Source: an uncultured Alphaproteobacteria bacterium
GTDB lineage: Bacteria; Pseudomonadota; Alphaproteobacteria; CASFRQ01; SAAU01
DNA: 14,350 nucleotides
Direction of reading: 5' to 3'
NCBI GenBank assembly: GCA_949296785.1
Contig: CASFRQ010000112.1
Location: 1-14,350, forward strand
The notes below the pieces were generated by a model. It was not told the origin of the DNA and searched no databases. It saw only the letters and a program-made list of their open reading frames with translations. The position numbers and the translations under genes were made by a program. Shown in pieces: positions 7,137 to 14,350 of this stretch. The first letter of the stretch is position 1, and each line of letters begins with the position of its first letter.

Positions 7137-7587
7137 CAAAATTCGTCTGTTTTCTCACAGTTTTTTACACTCTCGGTCAAAAAATTTTACTGTAAAAAAT
7201 GCTTTTTCTAAATTTCAAATTCGTTTTATAAAAAATTTGGTTCAATTATGGTTGGAATATAATAAAAAATTCGTTGTCTTAATATAAGGAGTACTTATCC
7301 TTTGCTTCGGCCGATGAACAGACAGTCTTTTGGAAATCAGGATGTTTTGTTGTTTCATTTCTCTTATTTTATTTTTTATGATTTTTTAGACTCTGGCTTT
7401 CCGGGAGATTCGCTTAAACGAAAAAACGTTTTTTCCTTCTGATTTAAACCTTAAGAGCATAGTCATAACTCAGTTCATCTCTTTTAATATGTTTTATCAC
7501 ACATTCATCATAATTGGATGAAAAGCATTTAAATTACACCTCGTCTCCGAATAACTAACAGTTTTTTTACAAAACTTTCCTACGAAA
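7137..7587. other. AT-rich non-coding stretch with promoter-like, repeat and hairpin signals
   Basis: No convincing protein gene lies between the dnaB terminator and the coiled-coil gene terminator. The stretch holds three direct copies of AAATTCGT (7139, 7217, 7267). A 9-base AT-rich inverted repeat pairs TTTTTTACA (7161-7169) with TGTAAAAAA (7191-7199). A perfect TATAAT on the plus strand (7258-7263) is followed by AAGGAG (7286-7291). A small frame of 46 codons could start at TTG 7302 (or 42 codons from ATG 7314) and ends at 7442. A weak AAACG/CGTTT hairpin with a T-run lies at 7416-7434, and a TTCATC/GATGAA hairpin at 7504-7522. It may hold a small RNA or small ORF, which the sequence alone cannot settle. 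Confidence 0.4.
7258..7263 (+). promoter_or_regulatory. Perfect TATAAT -10 box in a gene-free stretch
   Basis: The hexamer is an exact -10 consensus. The best -35 is TTGGTT at 7237-7242, with a short 15-base spacer and a 3 of 6 match. In such AT-rich DNA a chance TATAAT is quite possible. The signals that follow it (AAGGAG, small frame, weak terminator) make it worth listing. Confidence 0.3.
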
Positions 7588-7626
7588 CAAAATAAAAAAG
7601 GGAAAACTTAAAGATTTTCCCTTCTT
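7588..7626 (-). terminator. Rho-independent terminator of the coiled-coil gene
   Basis: A perfect 9-base inverted repeat, AAGGGAAAA (7598-7606) with TTTTCCCTT (7615-7623), has an 8-base loop. Read on the minus strand it is followed by a T-rich run (TTTTTATTTTG). It lies about 24 bases after the stop of the large gene. The T-run is on the minus-strand side, so it serves that gene. Confidence 0.85.
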
Positions 7627-7646
7627 CAAATCAATGCCAGGCATCA

Positions 7647-10600
7647 TTACTTTTTACTTAAAGCTTTTGACAGCACCATATACAACCTGCCGACATCGGA
7701 ACCGATAAGCAACGCCATCAAAACATCAGAACGGGCGTTTTCCTTTGCCTTTGCGGTAATGGATTCAAACTCGGACATATAACGGGAAGTATATCCTCTA
7801 AAGTCCTCGTCTTTTTCAAATAAACTCCGGATACGATCCACCTGATCCTGATCCATTGTTTTGGAAAGGTACCTCATAAATGCCGTATGGTCCCCGGCAT
7901 AATATTTCTTCCACAATTCCTCTTCGGTTTCCGGACTGAACAAACGGGCAATATCAATAGACAGGTTTTGCAAATTATCCAAAATCAAGCCGGCATCTTT
8001 GATAAATCTGTCCGCGGAATGTTCGGACTGCTTTTTGCCAAGCAGAGTAACATATCCTTCTGCTGTCTTAGAAGCCATCACCAGCGCTTGAATCTGCCGC
8101 GTAAACGCACCGCCCAGCTTTAAGGAACTGTTGGACACATGATCACTGACTTTCATCATGTCACCCATACTGCCTTTCAATTGCTCATCCAATTTCTTTA
8201 GCTTTTTCAAAGCTTTTTCAGCCACTTCATTCATCACATCCGATTGACGGATTAAGTTTTCTCCGGCCGTTTGCACACCCAATCCGACTTTTTCCGTATA
8301 ATCGGCGATTTCGGCAAATGCTCCCTTCAGTTTTTCGCTGGCCAGATAAACTTGAACTGTTCCTTTATTAGAAATATCTTCAAAATTTTGACCAATTTGT
8401 CCAACTGTTGCCTCCAAACCTTTGATTTTCTCATCGGAAGAAGAAGCTACCGAATAAAATTCCTTTACACGTTCTTGCAACTCCGCATCCAATGACCGGA
8501 TAGAAGTCAAAGTTTCTTGCGTAACACTTTGTATCTTACCGGACTGATCCGAAAGTTCGGCGCTGACAGATTTAATCTGTTCTTTTGATAAATCAGCCGC
8601 TGTATTGATTGTCTCCGTTTGAGAAACAAGCGCACCGGAAGCTTCCTCAATCTTGGCAACCATGTCTTTTAAGATATCATTGAAATAATCGGCATGTTGG
8701 CTGATTCCCAAAGCAACTTGTTTTGTCTTTTCAACACTTTGATAAGTTTCCTCGGAAATTTCCTGATTTCTTTCTTTGAGATTTTCACTGATTGACTTCA
8801 GTTCAAAACCTATTTTCGTCGCGACATCCAAAATACTGCTTGCCGTTTTTTGAATAACTTCATTAACGGATTGAACCTTTAAAATCACATTGTCGCCGGT
8901 TTCGTTCAGCTTTTGAGCTTGCTGGTCCATGGAAACTTCCCCCAGTCGGATTTGAGTCGCCACGGCATTTGTAATATCCGCCAAATCCGCCGCCTGCCTT
9001 TGCATTGTTTCCTGAATGGTCTTTGACTGCTGGCTGGTTGTTTCCACATTTTTTTCCAACATTTGAGCATAAGAGGTATAAATTTCACCAATCTGTCCGG
9101 CTTTTTCCATCAGCTCTTCACCGGCTTTGTGCAGAGAATCCCTGTAAGAATCAATTAAAGAACCCGCCTCGGAAGCTTTTCTGACCGCCTCATCCGACAT
9201 TGTTTCAAAAGACGCCGAAGATTCGCCGAATTTTGCAACCAGCTCCCCGACTTTTCCTTCAACAGCTTCAACGGCATTGTGGACAGATTGCGTATTTTCG
9301 GACAAAATCTGACCGACTCCGCCTAATTTCTCTGCTACTTTCTCGGAAGTTTTGAATAAAGAATCTGCCTGATCACCCAAAATATCTTTAATCATGTTCA
9401 TCTTAGAGATGATATTTTCAATATTCTGATCCAAAGAGGCTGCGTGTGAACTCATCAGTTCATTCAGTTTTGCATCCTGTTCCAATAATTTTTGAGAAGA
9501 TTCTTCCTGAAGTTTTGTTCTTTTCAGGTCTATTTCCTTTTCTTTTTCATTCAGACGAGATGCGTAGGTATCCATTTTTATTTCCAGGTAAGAATACTGA
9601 TCAGTCAGGTATTTGGACGAATCTGTCTGTTGCGTTTTAATCTTTTCAATAATTTCGGAGATATTCTTATTAAACGCATCCATCCGAATACGAAGCTCTT
9701 CTTTCTGCTTGGCTTCCTGTTCCTGCATGCGTTTGGAGGCCTCTTCCTGCATTTCTTCCCGTTTTTTCAAAAGATTGTCCACTTGAGAAACCTGCTGGTT
9801 TATCTGAACCATCATATCGGACATCAGGGAAATAATTTGAGTACTGCTGGAATTCAAAGTACCGCTGTGCGCCTCCAAAGTTTGTACGACGCGTTCGGAA
9901 GCCTGTTGCATTAAATCGGAAGTTTTGGAAACATTATCGTTTTGTTCAGACAAAGCGGCGGAAATTTCCTCCGTCCTCTCCTTCATCCGTTCCATCAGGC
10001 GGTCAACCCCTTCCACTTGCCCGCCCAAAACCTGATTGATTTGGACAGCAGCGTCTTCCGCCCGAGAAACAACGGAGGAAATATCCTCCACATGCGTATG
10101 CAAAACCATTTTAGCATCGGCGGATTTTTTGGAAATCTTTTCAATATGATCTTCCAACTCTTTCATCTGCCGACGGAGAGAATTCAAAGCTGCGCTCGTA
10201 TCTTTATCCAAAACACCGGAAGCTGCCGTCAAATCCTCTACTTGATACTTGATTTCATCTTTAACTTCTTCAATTCTGGCCGAAACAGTGTTGATATGCT
10301 TCATCTGCTGTCCGAGAGTCGTTTCGGCAACTCTGGACTGGGAAACTATCAACGCGGCCGTTTCTTTTAAATCGTCAATCTGAGAAGCCAAGGAATTCTT
10401 AATTTCCTCAATCTGTTGCGACGAGCTGGAAATATTTTCCAAAGACTGAACGGTTTCCTTATTGACCACTTGAGACATCATTTCCAGCTTATCCATAGCA
10501 TCTTTGGAAAAATCCGCCAGCTCCTGATTCTTCTCTTCAATGAAGACTGCCGCTCTTTGAGCATGAAGGGAAGCTTCATCCGCATACTCGTTCATTTGAG

Positions 10601-11759
10601 ACATCCTGTCCTTGAATTGCCCAAAGAACTCTTCCGACCTCGTCTGCGTTTTATCAATCATTTCCTGCAAACCGGCGGAATTGGCGGAAATATCATCCCT
10701 GACGGTTTCCAAATTGGACAAAGCTTCTTTTGAAGCTGACAAAAGTTCTTGAACGCGGCTGCCAAACCCTTCTTCAATCTTTTGAATACGGTCGGAGACT
10801 TTATCTAATTCTTTATCTAATTGCTGGCTTTGAGATTTAAACGAATCGATGACATCATCGCTTCTTGCCTCAAAATCCCGCCTGAAATCCGATAATTCTC
10901 CCGTATAAGAACTAACCGTCTTTTCCATCTGATCCGCGCTGTCTTTGATTAAAATGGAAACAGTCTCCATCTGATCTGCATTTTGCTGTACCTGATCCTG
11001 CGTTTTTCTGAAAGAGTCCAAAATGCCGTTCACTCTTTTCAACTGCTCTTCAAAATTGCCATAGCCGCCGGCAAATGAAGAAGAAATTAAGGAATTAGCC
11101 TCCTGCAAAGTCTTTACCTTCTCCTCCACGGCCGCAAGAATCTCTTTTGAAGAACCGTTTATCAAAGCAGAAGAGGAAGATAAATCCTCTATATGTTTTG
11201 ACAAAGAAGCCACCGAACCGACCGTTTCCTTGTCCAAATGAGTTACAATTCCGCCCAGTTCTTTAATCCAAGTATTCAAATTCCCTTCCACCTTGCCGAC
11301 CTGATCCGTCATCTGCGCGAACACCGATCTGAATTCCTTAATATGCAGTCTTAAAGCGTCCGTCAGGGATTTTGTGTACATCGCCCCTTCTTCCGTCGGA
11401 TAAATCAATTGATTCATATAGGCGCGCAACATTTTGGATTCCCGCTCAAACTGCATACCTCTTTCAAAATAAGCCACCAGAAGCCAAATAATCACGATAG
11501 GCAGAACCATTCCGGAAATAAAGCCGACAAACTCCGGCGGACTCATTTCAAAACGGTTAGACCACCAGCCGGCCGTTACGAAATAATCCGTCGCGATATA
11601 GCCCCATAAGACGGTCAAAGCCAACGCGAAAAGATTCAGCTTTTTTCCCCACCAAGGACTTTCGGCTTTTGTTTCCGGCAAGTCCAGGTTAATCGGCGTT
11701 GAAAAAGGACTGTCTTTCATGATTTCTTCATTTTTTTGAGCTTCGTTTTTTTGGGACAT
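7647..11759 (-). CDS. Giant membrane-anchored coiled-coil protein, possible polarity or envelope scaffold
   Basis: I do not recognise a named orthologue. The 1370-residue protein has a hydrophilic start (1-40), two transmembrane helices at about 41-62 and 77-98 joined by a short loop, then a huge helical region (about 100-1225) rich in Gln, Ser, Glu and Lys. A compact C-terminal segment (about 1225-1370) follows, with ARLFSPETEEELWKKYYAGD (1271-1290) and a non-heptad character. No proline occurs between residues 121 and 1276, and I see no cysteine anywhere. Charge distribution suggests both ends are cytoplasmic. Caulobacter TipN, a pole-marking scaffold, has the same plan of two N-terminal membrane helices plus a long coiled coil, but it is shorter; the link is by architecture only. 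Some stretches resemble chemoreceptor-like helices, but I see no HAMP or receptor signature. The upstream ribosome-binding site is weak (AAAGGA about 10 bases away). It is last in the aroE-dnaQ-miaA direction and may have its own promoter. Confidence 0.85.
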   Translation of the reverse strand: MSQKNEAQKNEEIMKDSPFSTPINLDLPETKAESPWWGKKLNLFALALTVLWGYIATDYFVTAGWWSNRFEMSPPEFVGFISGMVLPIVIIWLLVAYFERGMQFERESKMLRAYMNQLIYPTEEGAMYTKSLTDALRLHIKEFRSVFAQMTDQVGKVEGNLNTWIKELGGIVTHLDKETVGSVASLSKHIEDLSSSSALINGSSKEILAAVEEKVKTLQEANSLISSSFAGGYGNFEEQLKRVNGILDSFRKTQDQVQQNADQMETVSILIKDSADQMEKTVSSYTGELSDFRRDFEARSDDVIDSFKSQSQQLDKELDKVSDRIQKIEEGFGSRVQELLSASKEALSNLETVRDDISANSAGLQEMIDKTQTRSEEFFGQFKDRMSQMNEYADEASLHAQRAAVFIEEKNQELADFSKDAMDKLEMMSQVVNKETVQSLENISSSSQQIEEIKNSLASQIDDLKETAALIVSQSRVAETTLGQQMKHINTVSARIEEVKDEIKYQVEDLTAASGVLDKDTSAALNSLRRQMKELEDHIEKISKKSADAKMVLHTHVEDISSVVSRAEDAAVQINQVLGGQVEGVDRLMERMKERTEEISAALSEQNDNVSKTSDLMQQASERVVQTLEAHSGTLNSSSTQIISLMSDMMVQINQQVSQVDNLLKKREEMQEEASKRMQEQEAKQKEELRIRMDAFNKNISEIIEKIKTQQTDSSKYLTDQYSYLEIKMDTYASRLNEKEKEIDLKRTKLQEESSQKLLEQDAKLNELMSSHAASLDQNIENIISKMNMIKDILGDQADSLFKTSEKVAEKLGGVGQILSENTQSVHNAVEAVEGKVGELVAKFGESSASFETMSDEAVRKASEAGSLIDSYRDSLHKAGEELMEKAGQIGEIYTSYAQMLEKNVETTSQQSKTIQETMQRQAADLADITNAVATQIRLGEVSMDQQAQKLNETGDNVILKVQSVNEVIQKTASSILDVATKIGFELKSISENLKERNQEISEETYQSVEKTKQVALGISQHADYFNDILKDMVAKIEEASGALVSQTETINTAADLSKEQIKSVSAELSDQSGKIQSVTQETLTSIRSLDAELQERVKEFYSVASSSDEKIKGLEATVGQIGQNFEDISNKGTVQVYLASEKLKGAFAEIADYTEKVGLGVQTAGENLIRQSDVMNEVAEKALKKLKKLDEQLKGSMGDMMKVSDHVSNSSLKLGGAFTRQIQALVMASKTAEGYVTLLGKKQSEHSADRFIKDAGLILDNLQNLSIDIARLFSPETEEELWKKYYAGDHTAFMRYLSKTMDQDQVDRIRSLFEKDEDFRGYTSRYMSEFESITAKAKENARSDVLMALLIGSDVGRLYMVLSKALSKK

Positions 11760-11814
11760 ACCTAAAAAATCCTTTGCAGAGAATAAAATGTTTGATTTTC
11801 AAAATGCTGGGGGC

Positions 11815-11823
11815 ATTCTAACA
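11815..11823 (-). promoter_or_regulatory. Candidate extended -10 promoter for the coiled-coil gene
   Basis: On the minus strand TGTTAGAAT combines the extended -10 TG-N motif with TAGAAT (5 of 6 to consensus), about 55 bases before the coiled-coil gene ATG. No good -35 is visible. It sits immediately after the hairpin following miaA, an arrangement that would let the large gene be expressed separately. Confidence 0.3.
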
Positions 11824-11852
11824 CAAAACAGCTTTCAGATAAAAGCTTTTTT
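11817..11852 (-). terminator. Probable intrinsic terminator after miaA
   Basis: AGCTTT (11830-11835) and AAAGCT (11842-11847) form a 6-base stem with a 6-base loop, extended by four A-T pairs past one mismatch. On the minus strand it is followed by GTTTTGTGTT, and it begins about 12 bases after the miaA stop. The stem is AT-rich, and the T-run is actually longer on the plus strand, so strength is uncertain. Confidence 0.45.
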
Positions 11853-11863
11853 TAACCTTTCCT

Positions 11864-12715
11864 TCAGGCGATGTTTTCCACAATTTCATAACCGGAAAAC
11901 TGGTTTTTAAAAAAGGTAATCTGCCGCTTGGCATACCGGCGCGTTTCCTGCTTCGCCGATAAAACGGCTTTTTCAAAAGGGGTTTCTCCCTTAATAAAAC
12001 TTATCAATTCTTTTACGCCCAATGCGTGATATAAAAAACAAGTTTGAGGATACTGTTTTTCGTAAAATTCTTTGACCTGCTTTAAAGCGCCTTTTTCAAG
12101 CATTTCATCAAAACGCCTGTCGCACCGTTCATACAAGACGGGACGGGGTGGATTGATAAAAAACATTTTAAAATCCCCGTCTATGTATTTATTTTTTTTC
12201 AATCCCTGCCAATAGGAAAGGGTTTTTCCTGTTTGAAGCTGAACTTCCAAAGCGCGCCTGGCCCTTTGAGGGTCTTTAAAAGTTACCTCTTTAACAAGTG
12301 TTAAAACCTCTTTTATTGGCATTTGACGGACTTTTAAGCGGATTTCTTCATTAATATCCGGCAAAGGCGACAATCCTTCCGTTAAACATTTAAAATAAAA
12401 CCCCGTTCCGCCGACAACAATGGGAATTTCAACCTCTTTTATCTTTTCCGCCACCCTTTGAAGCCATAAATGAACCGAAAATTCATCTAAAGGTGTCAAA
12501 AAACCGTATAAGTGGTGTCTGACGCCTTCTTGTTCCTTAAGTAACGGACGAGCCGTCAAAATCGGTAAATCTTCATACACCTGCATGGAATCCGCGTTAA
12601 TAATCTCACCGCCCGTTTCATGCGCAACCTTTAAAGCATATCCCGATTTTCCGGACGCCGTCGGACCGACGATACAGATAATTCTTTTTGGAGCCTTTTT
12701 TAAAACATAAGCCAT
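11864..12715 (-). CDS. miaA: tRNA dimethylallyltransferase MiaA
   Basis: MiaA adds the dimethylallyl group from DMAPP to N6 of A37 in UNN-decoding tRNAs, the first step to ms2i6A. This 283-residue protein is slightly short for the family. Motifs are the P-loop GPTASGKS (17-24), DSMQVY (42-47), PILTARP (51-57), GGTGFYFKCLTEGLSPLPDI (102-121), RARRALEV (about 151-158) and the C-terminal RRYAKRQITFF, where many homologues have W in place of the first F. The ATG directly abuts the dnaQ stop (TAA then ATG), which implies co-transcription and probable translational coupling. With tsaB in the same window, two different A37 modification pathways are represented. Confidence 0.95.
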   Translation of the reverse strand: MAYVLKKAPKRIICIVGPTASGKSGYALKVAHETGGEIINADSMQVYEDLPILTARPLLKEQEGVRHHLYGFLTPLDEFSVHLWLQRVAEKIKEVEIPIVVGGTGFYFKCLTEGLSPLPDINEEIRLKVRQMPIKEVLTLVKEVTFKDPQRARRALEVQLQTGKTLSYWQGLKKNKYIDGDFKMFFINPPRPVLYERCDRRFDEMLEKGALKQVKEFYEKQYPQTCFLYHALGVKELISFIKGETPFEKAVLSAKQETRRYAKRQITFFKNQFSGYEIVENIA

Positions 12716-13462
12716 TTAAGAAGCCGCCTGCATTACCTGTTCTTCATTTTGAGAAACTTTTTCCTCTTTCAGCCAAAGGGGATTTTTCATTTTACTGACA
12801 AACGCGTCATGTGCCTGTAATTCTTCAGCGGAAATTTCAAAAAGGCGAGGGGCGTGAAATTCTTTCCTCCCCGAAAGAATCTCTTTTTCGTCAGACGAAG
12901 CGACAGCTTTCTTTTCCTCTTCTTCCTCTTTTAACACCAGAGAAGGTTCTTTTCCACCCAAAAGCTCCAAATAAACTTCAGCCAAAAGCTGAGAGTCCAA
13001 AAGAGCGCCGTGAAAAACGCGGGCGGACAAGTCCATATTAAACCTTTTACACAAATCGTTCAAAGAAACGCGCGAGCCGGGAAACTTCTTTCTGGCGATA
13101 ATTAATGTATCAACAACTCTGTCATTTGAAATCGTTTTTTTACCGACATTCATCAATTCGGTATTGATAAAGTTCATATCAAAGGACGCGTTATGCGCCA
13201 CCAAAATTCCGTCTTCGCCGACAAAATTCAAAAAATCGTCGGCAATTTCGGCAAAAACCGGCTTATCTTTTACAAATTCATTCGTGATACCGTGAACACG
13301 GATAACTTCCTCCGACATTTCCTTTTCCGGATTGATATACACCTGAAAAGTCCTGCCTGAAGGCACATGATTGACCAGTTCCACAGCGCCGATTTCAACA
13401 ATCTTATCGCCGGCTTGCGGATTTAAACCGGTTGTTTCCGTATCAAAAACAATTTCCCTCAT
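12716..13462 (-). CDS. dnaQ: DNA polymerase III epsilon subunit (3'-5' proofreading exonuclease)
   Basis: DnaQ proofreads for the replicative polymerase. This 248-residue DEDDh exonuclease has all the catalytic residues visible: D7 and E9 in FDTETTG, D95 in AHNASFD (89-95), and H151 and D156 in FHGALLDSQ (150-158). A strongly acidic/basic linker at about 178-186 (KEEEEEKK) separates the nuclease from the C-terminal tail expected to bind the alpha subunit. AAGGG lies 9 bases before the ATG. It follows the aroE-like gene by 33 bases and abuts miaA. In many alphaproteobacteria coaE lies between aroE and dnaQ; here there is no room for it. Confidence 0.95.
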   Translation of the reverse strand: MREIVFDTETTGLNPQAGDKIVEIGAVELVNHVPSGRTFQVYINPEKEMSEEVIRVHGITNEFVKDKPVFAEIADDFLNFVGEDGILVAHNASFDMNFINTELMNVGKKTISNDRVVDTLIIARKKFPGSRVSLNDLCKRFNMDLSARVFHGALLDSQLLAEVYLELLGGKEPSLVLKEEEEEKKAVASSDEKEILSGRKEFHAPRLFEISAEELQAHDAFVSKMKNPLWLKEEKVSQNEEQVMQAAS

Positions 13463-13495
13463 TAAAATTTCCCTTAAAATATAAAGTTATATTCC

Positions 13496-14314
13496 TTACG
13501 CCTCGGCCAATTCACGCACTTTCGAATCTATATCCGGCAAAATACCGTAACAAAAATGAAAACTCATTCTTGCCTGCTGCAGTAATAAGGAAAGTCCGTC
13601 TAAAACCGGCAATCCCCGCTTAGCTGCTTCATTGACAAAAAAAGTTTTCGCAGGCAAGTATACTAAATCACAGACAAGACAGTTGTTTTTCAATAAAGGC
13701 ATATCAATTTTCAAATCATCCAAACCTTTCATTCCCAAAGGTGTTGCATTGACTAAAACATCCGCTTTCGGTAAAACCTCGTCCATTTTATCCCATTCCA
13801 GAACATGGATATTGCCTTTAAGAGCTTTAATACTTTCCTCTGCTTTATTTTTATGGCGGGAAATAAAGTAAATCTCCCCAATACCTTCTTTTAACAAAGC
13901 ACAACCGACAGCTTTTGCCGAAGAACCCGTTCCTAAAACGACAGCTGTTTTTCCATTAAATTCAAAACCGGGATTATTTTGAAAAATATTCTCAATAAAA
14001 CCTTCCCCCATAAAATTATGACCGCGTACTCGTCCGTCTTTCTCAAAAGAAACAACATTGACGCTTTGCGTTATGTGCGCTTCGTTGGACCAGGAATCCA
14101 GATATTTTAAAATTTCTTTTGAAGAGGAAATATCTGCGACAACCGCTTCAAACCCCATCTTCGGCAACGCTTTCAAAACCGTTTCCAAATCCTCATTTTT
14201 AACAGATAAAGGCAAAAATAAATTATCCTGATTATACTTTTGTATCCAGTAATTAAAAGAATTCACCCATTTTTTTTCCAAGAGGGGGTATCCTATCATC
14301 ACCACTTTCGCCAT
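13496..14314 (-). CDS. AroE-like protein with eroded shikimate-binding and catalytic residues
   Basis: By fold, length (272 residues) and position next to dnaQ this is the aroE slot (shikimate dehydrogenase). The NADP-binding half is well kept: VVLGTGSSAKAVGCALL (125-141), ISRHKNKA (151-158), DVLVNATPLGMKG (185-197), DLVYLPAKT (216-224) and DGLSLLLQQA (239-248). The substrate half is not. It aligns to E. coli AroE with the same numbering. The S14-K-S16-P motif is K14-K-W16-V, and N59, T61 and catalytic K65 are V59, D61 and S65, with a Lys at 66 instead. N86 is present, but catalytic D102 in NTDG is Met in NFMG. It may therefore not be a shikimate dehydrogenase, although the frame is intact. 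AAGGG lies 9 bases before the ATG. The E. coli comparison is from memory. Fold assignment is sure; function is unknown. Confidence 0.85.
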   Translation of the reverse strand: MAKVVMIGYPLLEKKWVNSFNYWIQKYNQDNLFLPLSVKNEDLETVLKALPKMGFEAVVADISSSKEILKYLDSWSNEAHITQSVNVVSFEKDGRVRGHNFMGEGFIENIFQNNPGFEFNGKTAVVLGTGSSAKAVGCALLKEGIGEIYFISRHKNKAEESIKALKGNIHVLEWDKMDEVLPKADVLVNATPLGMKGLDDLKIDMPLLKNNCLVCDLVYLPAKTFFVNEAAKRGLPVLDGLSLLLQQARMSFHFCYGILPDIDSKVRELAEA

Positions 14315-14350
14315 TTTCTTTCACCCTTTACCTTATAAATTTTCCTTCAA
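14315..14350 (-). other. Region upstream of the aroE-like gene, cut by the right edge
   Basis: The 36 bases contain the ribosome-binding site AAGGG of the aroE-like gene. Minus-strand frames contain stops here (for example a TAA at 14333-14335), so an upstream gene could end in this stretch. Nothing more can be said from the window. Confidence 0.3.

Noticed and set aside
7137..7646. tRNA or CRISPR array in the large gap
   Set aside because: I could not find a cloverleaf with the T-loop consensus, nor regularly spaced long repeats; the octamer repeats are too short and irregular.
9492..10370. Plus-strand frames of about 140 codons inside the coiled-coil gene
   Set aside because: They are antisense shadows, rich in Phe, Leu, His and Asn as expected from reversing Gln/Lys/Glu/Ser-rich coding DNA.
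7647..11759. Chemoreceptor (MCP) interpretation of the coiled-coil protein
   Set aside because: There is no periplasmic ligand domain between the two membrane helices, and I see no HAMP or conserved signalling-tip motif.

Overview
The window looks like chromosomal, mostly housekeeping DNA from an AT-rich alphaproteobacterium, perhaps an uncultured host-associated lineage. The evidence is the order aroE-like, dnaQ, miaA; a DnaB with alphaproteobacterial-style insertions; an ELM1-family protein; a DUF502 membrane protein; and a very long two-TM coiled-coil protein. TGA and TAA both act as stops, so the code is standard. I see no rRNA, tRNA, CRISPR array, insertion sequence or phage gene. The lineage call is inference, as no marker database was searched.

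Layout. (1) 1-3153, minus strand: tsaB, rimI, ppiD, and the first codons of a further gene running off the left edge. (2) 3290-4153, plus strand: a DUF502 membrane protein, divergent from tsaB with back-to-back promoter candidates. (3) 4442-5398, minus strand: an ELM1-family protein. (4) 5611-7062, plus strand: replicative helicase dnaB, ending in a clear intrinsic terminator. (5) 7137-7587: an AT-rich stretch without a convincing gene, holding a perfect TATAAT box, short repeats, hairpins and a possible small RNA or small ORF. (6) 7647-14314, minus strand: aroE-like, dnaQ, miaA, then a 1370-residue membrane-anchored coiled-coil protein, closed by a strong terminator.

Functional themes. TsaB (t6A) and MiaA (i6A) both modify A37 of tRNAs. 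RimI acetylates ribosomal protein S18. DnaB and DnaQ serve replication. PpiD is a periplasmic folding factor. The two most unusual items are the aroE-position protein, which keeps the Rossmann NADP half but has lost essentially all the shikimate-contacting and catalytic residues, and the giant coiled-coil protein. The latter has an N-terminal membrane hairpin, about 1150 residues without a single proline, and a compact C-terminal domain, an architecture reminiscent of polarity scaffolds such as Caulobacter TipN.
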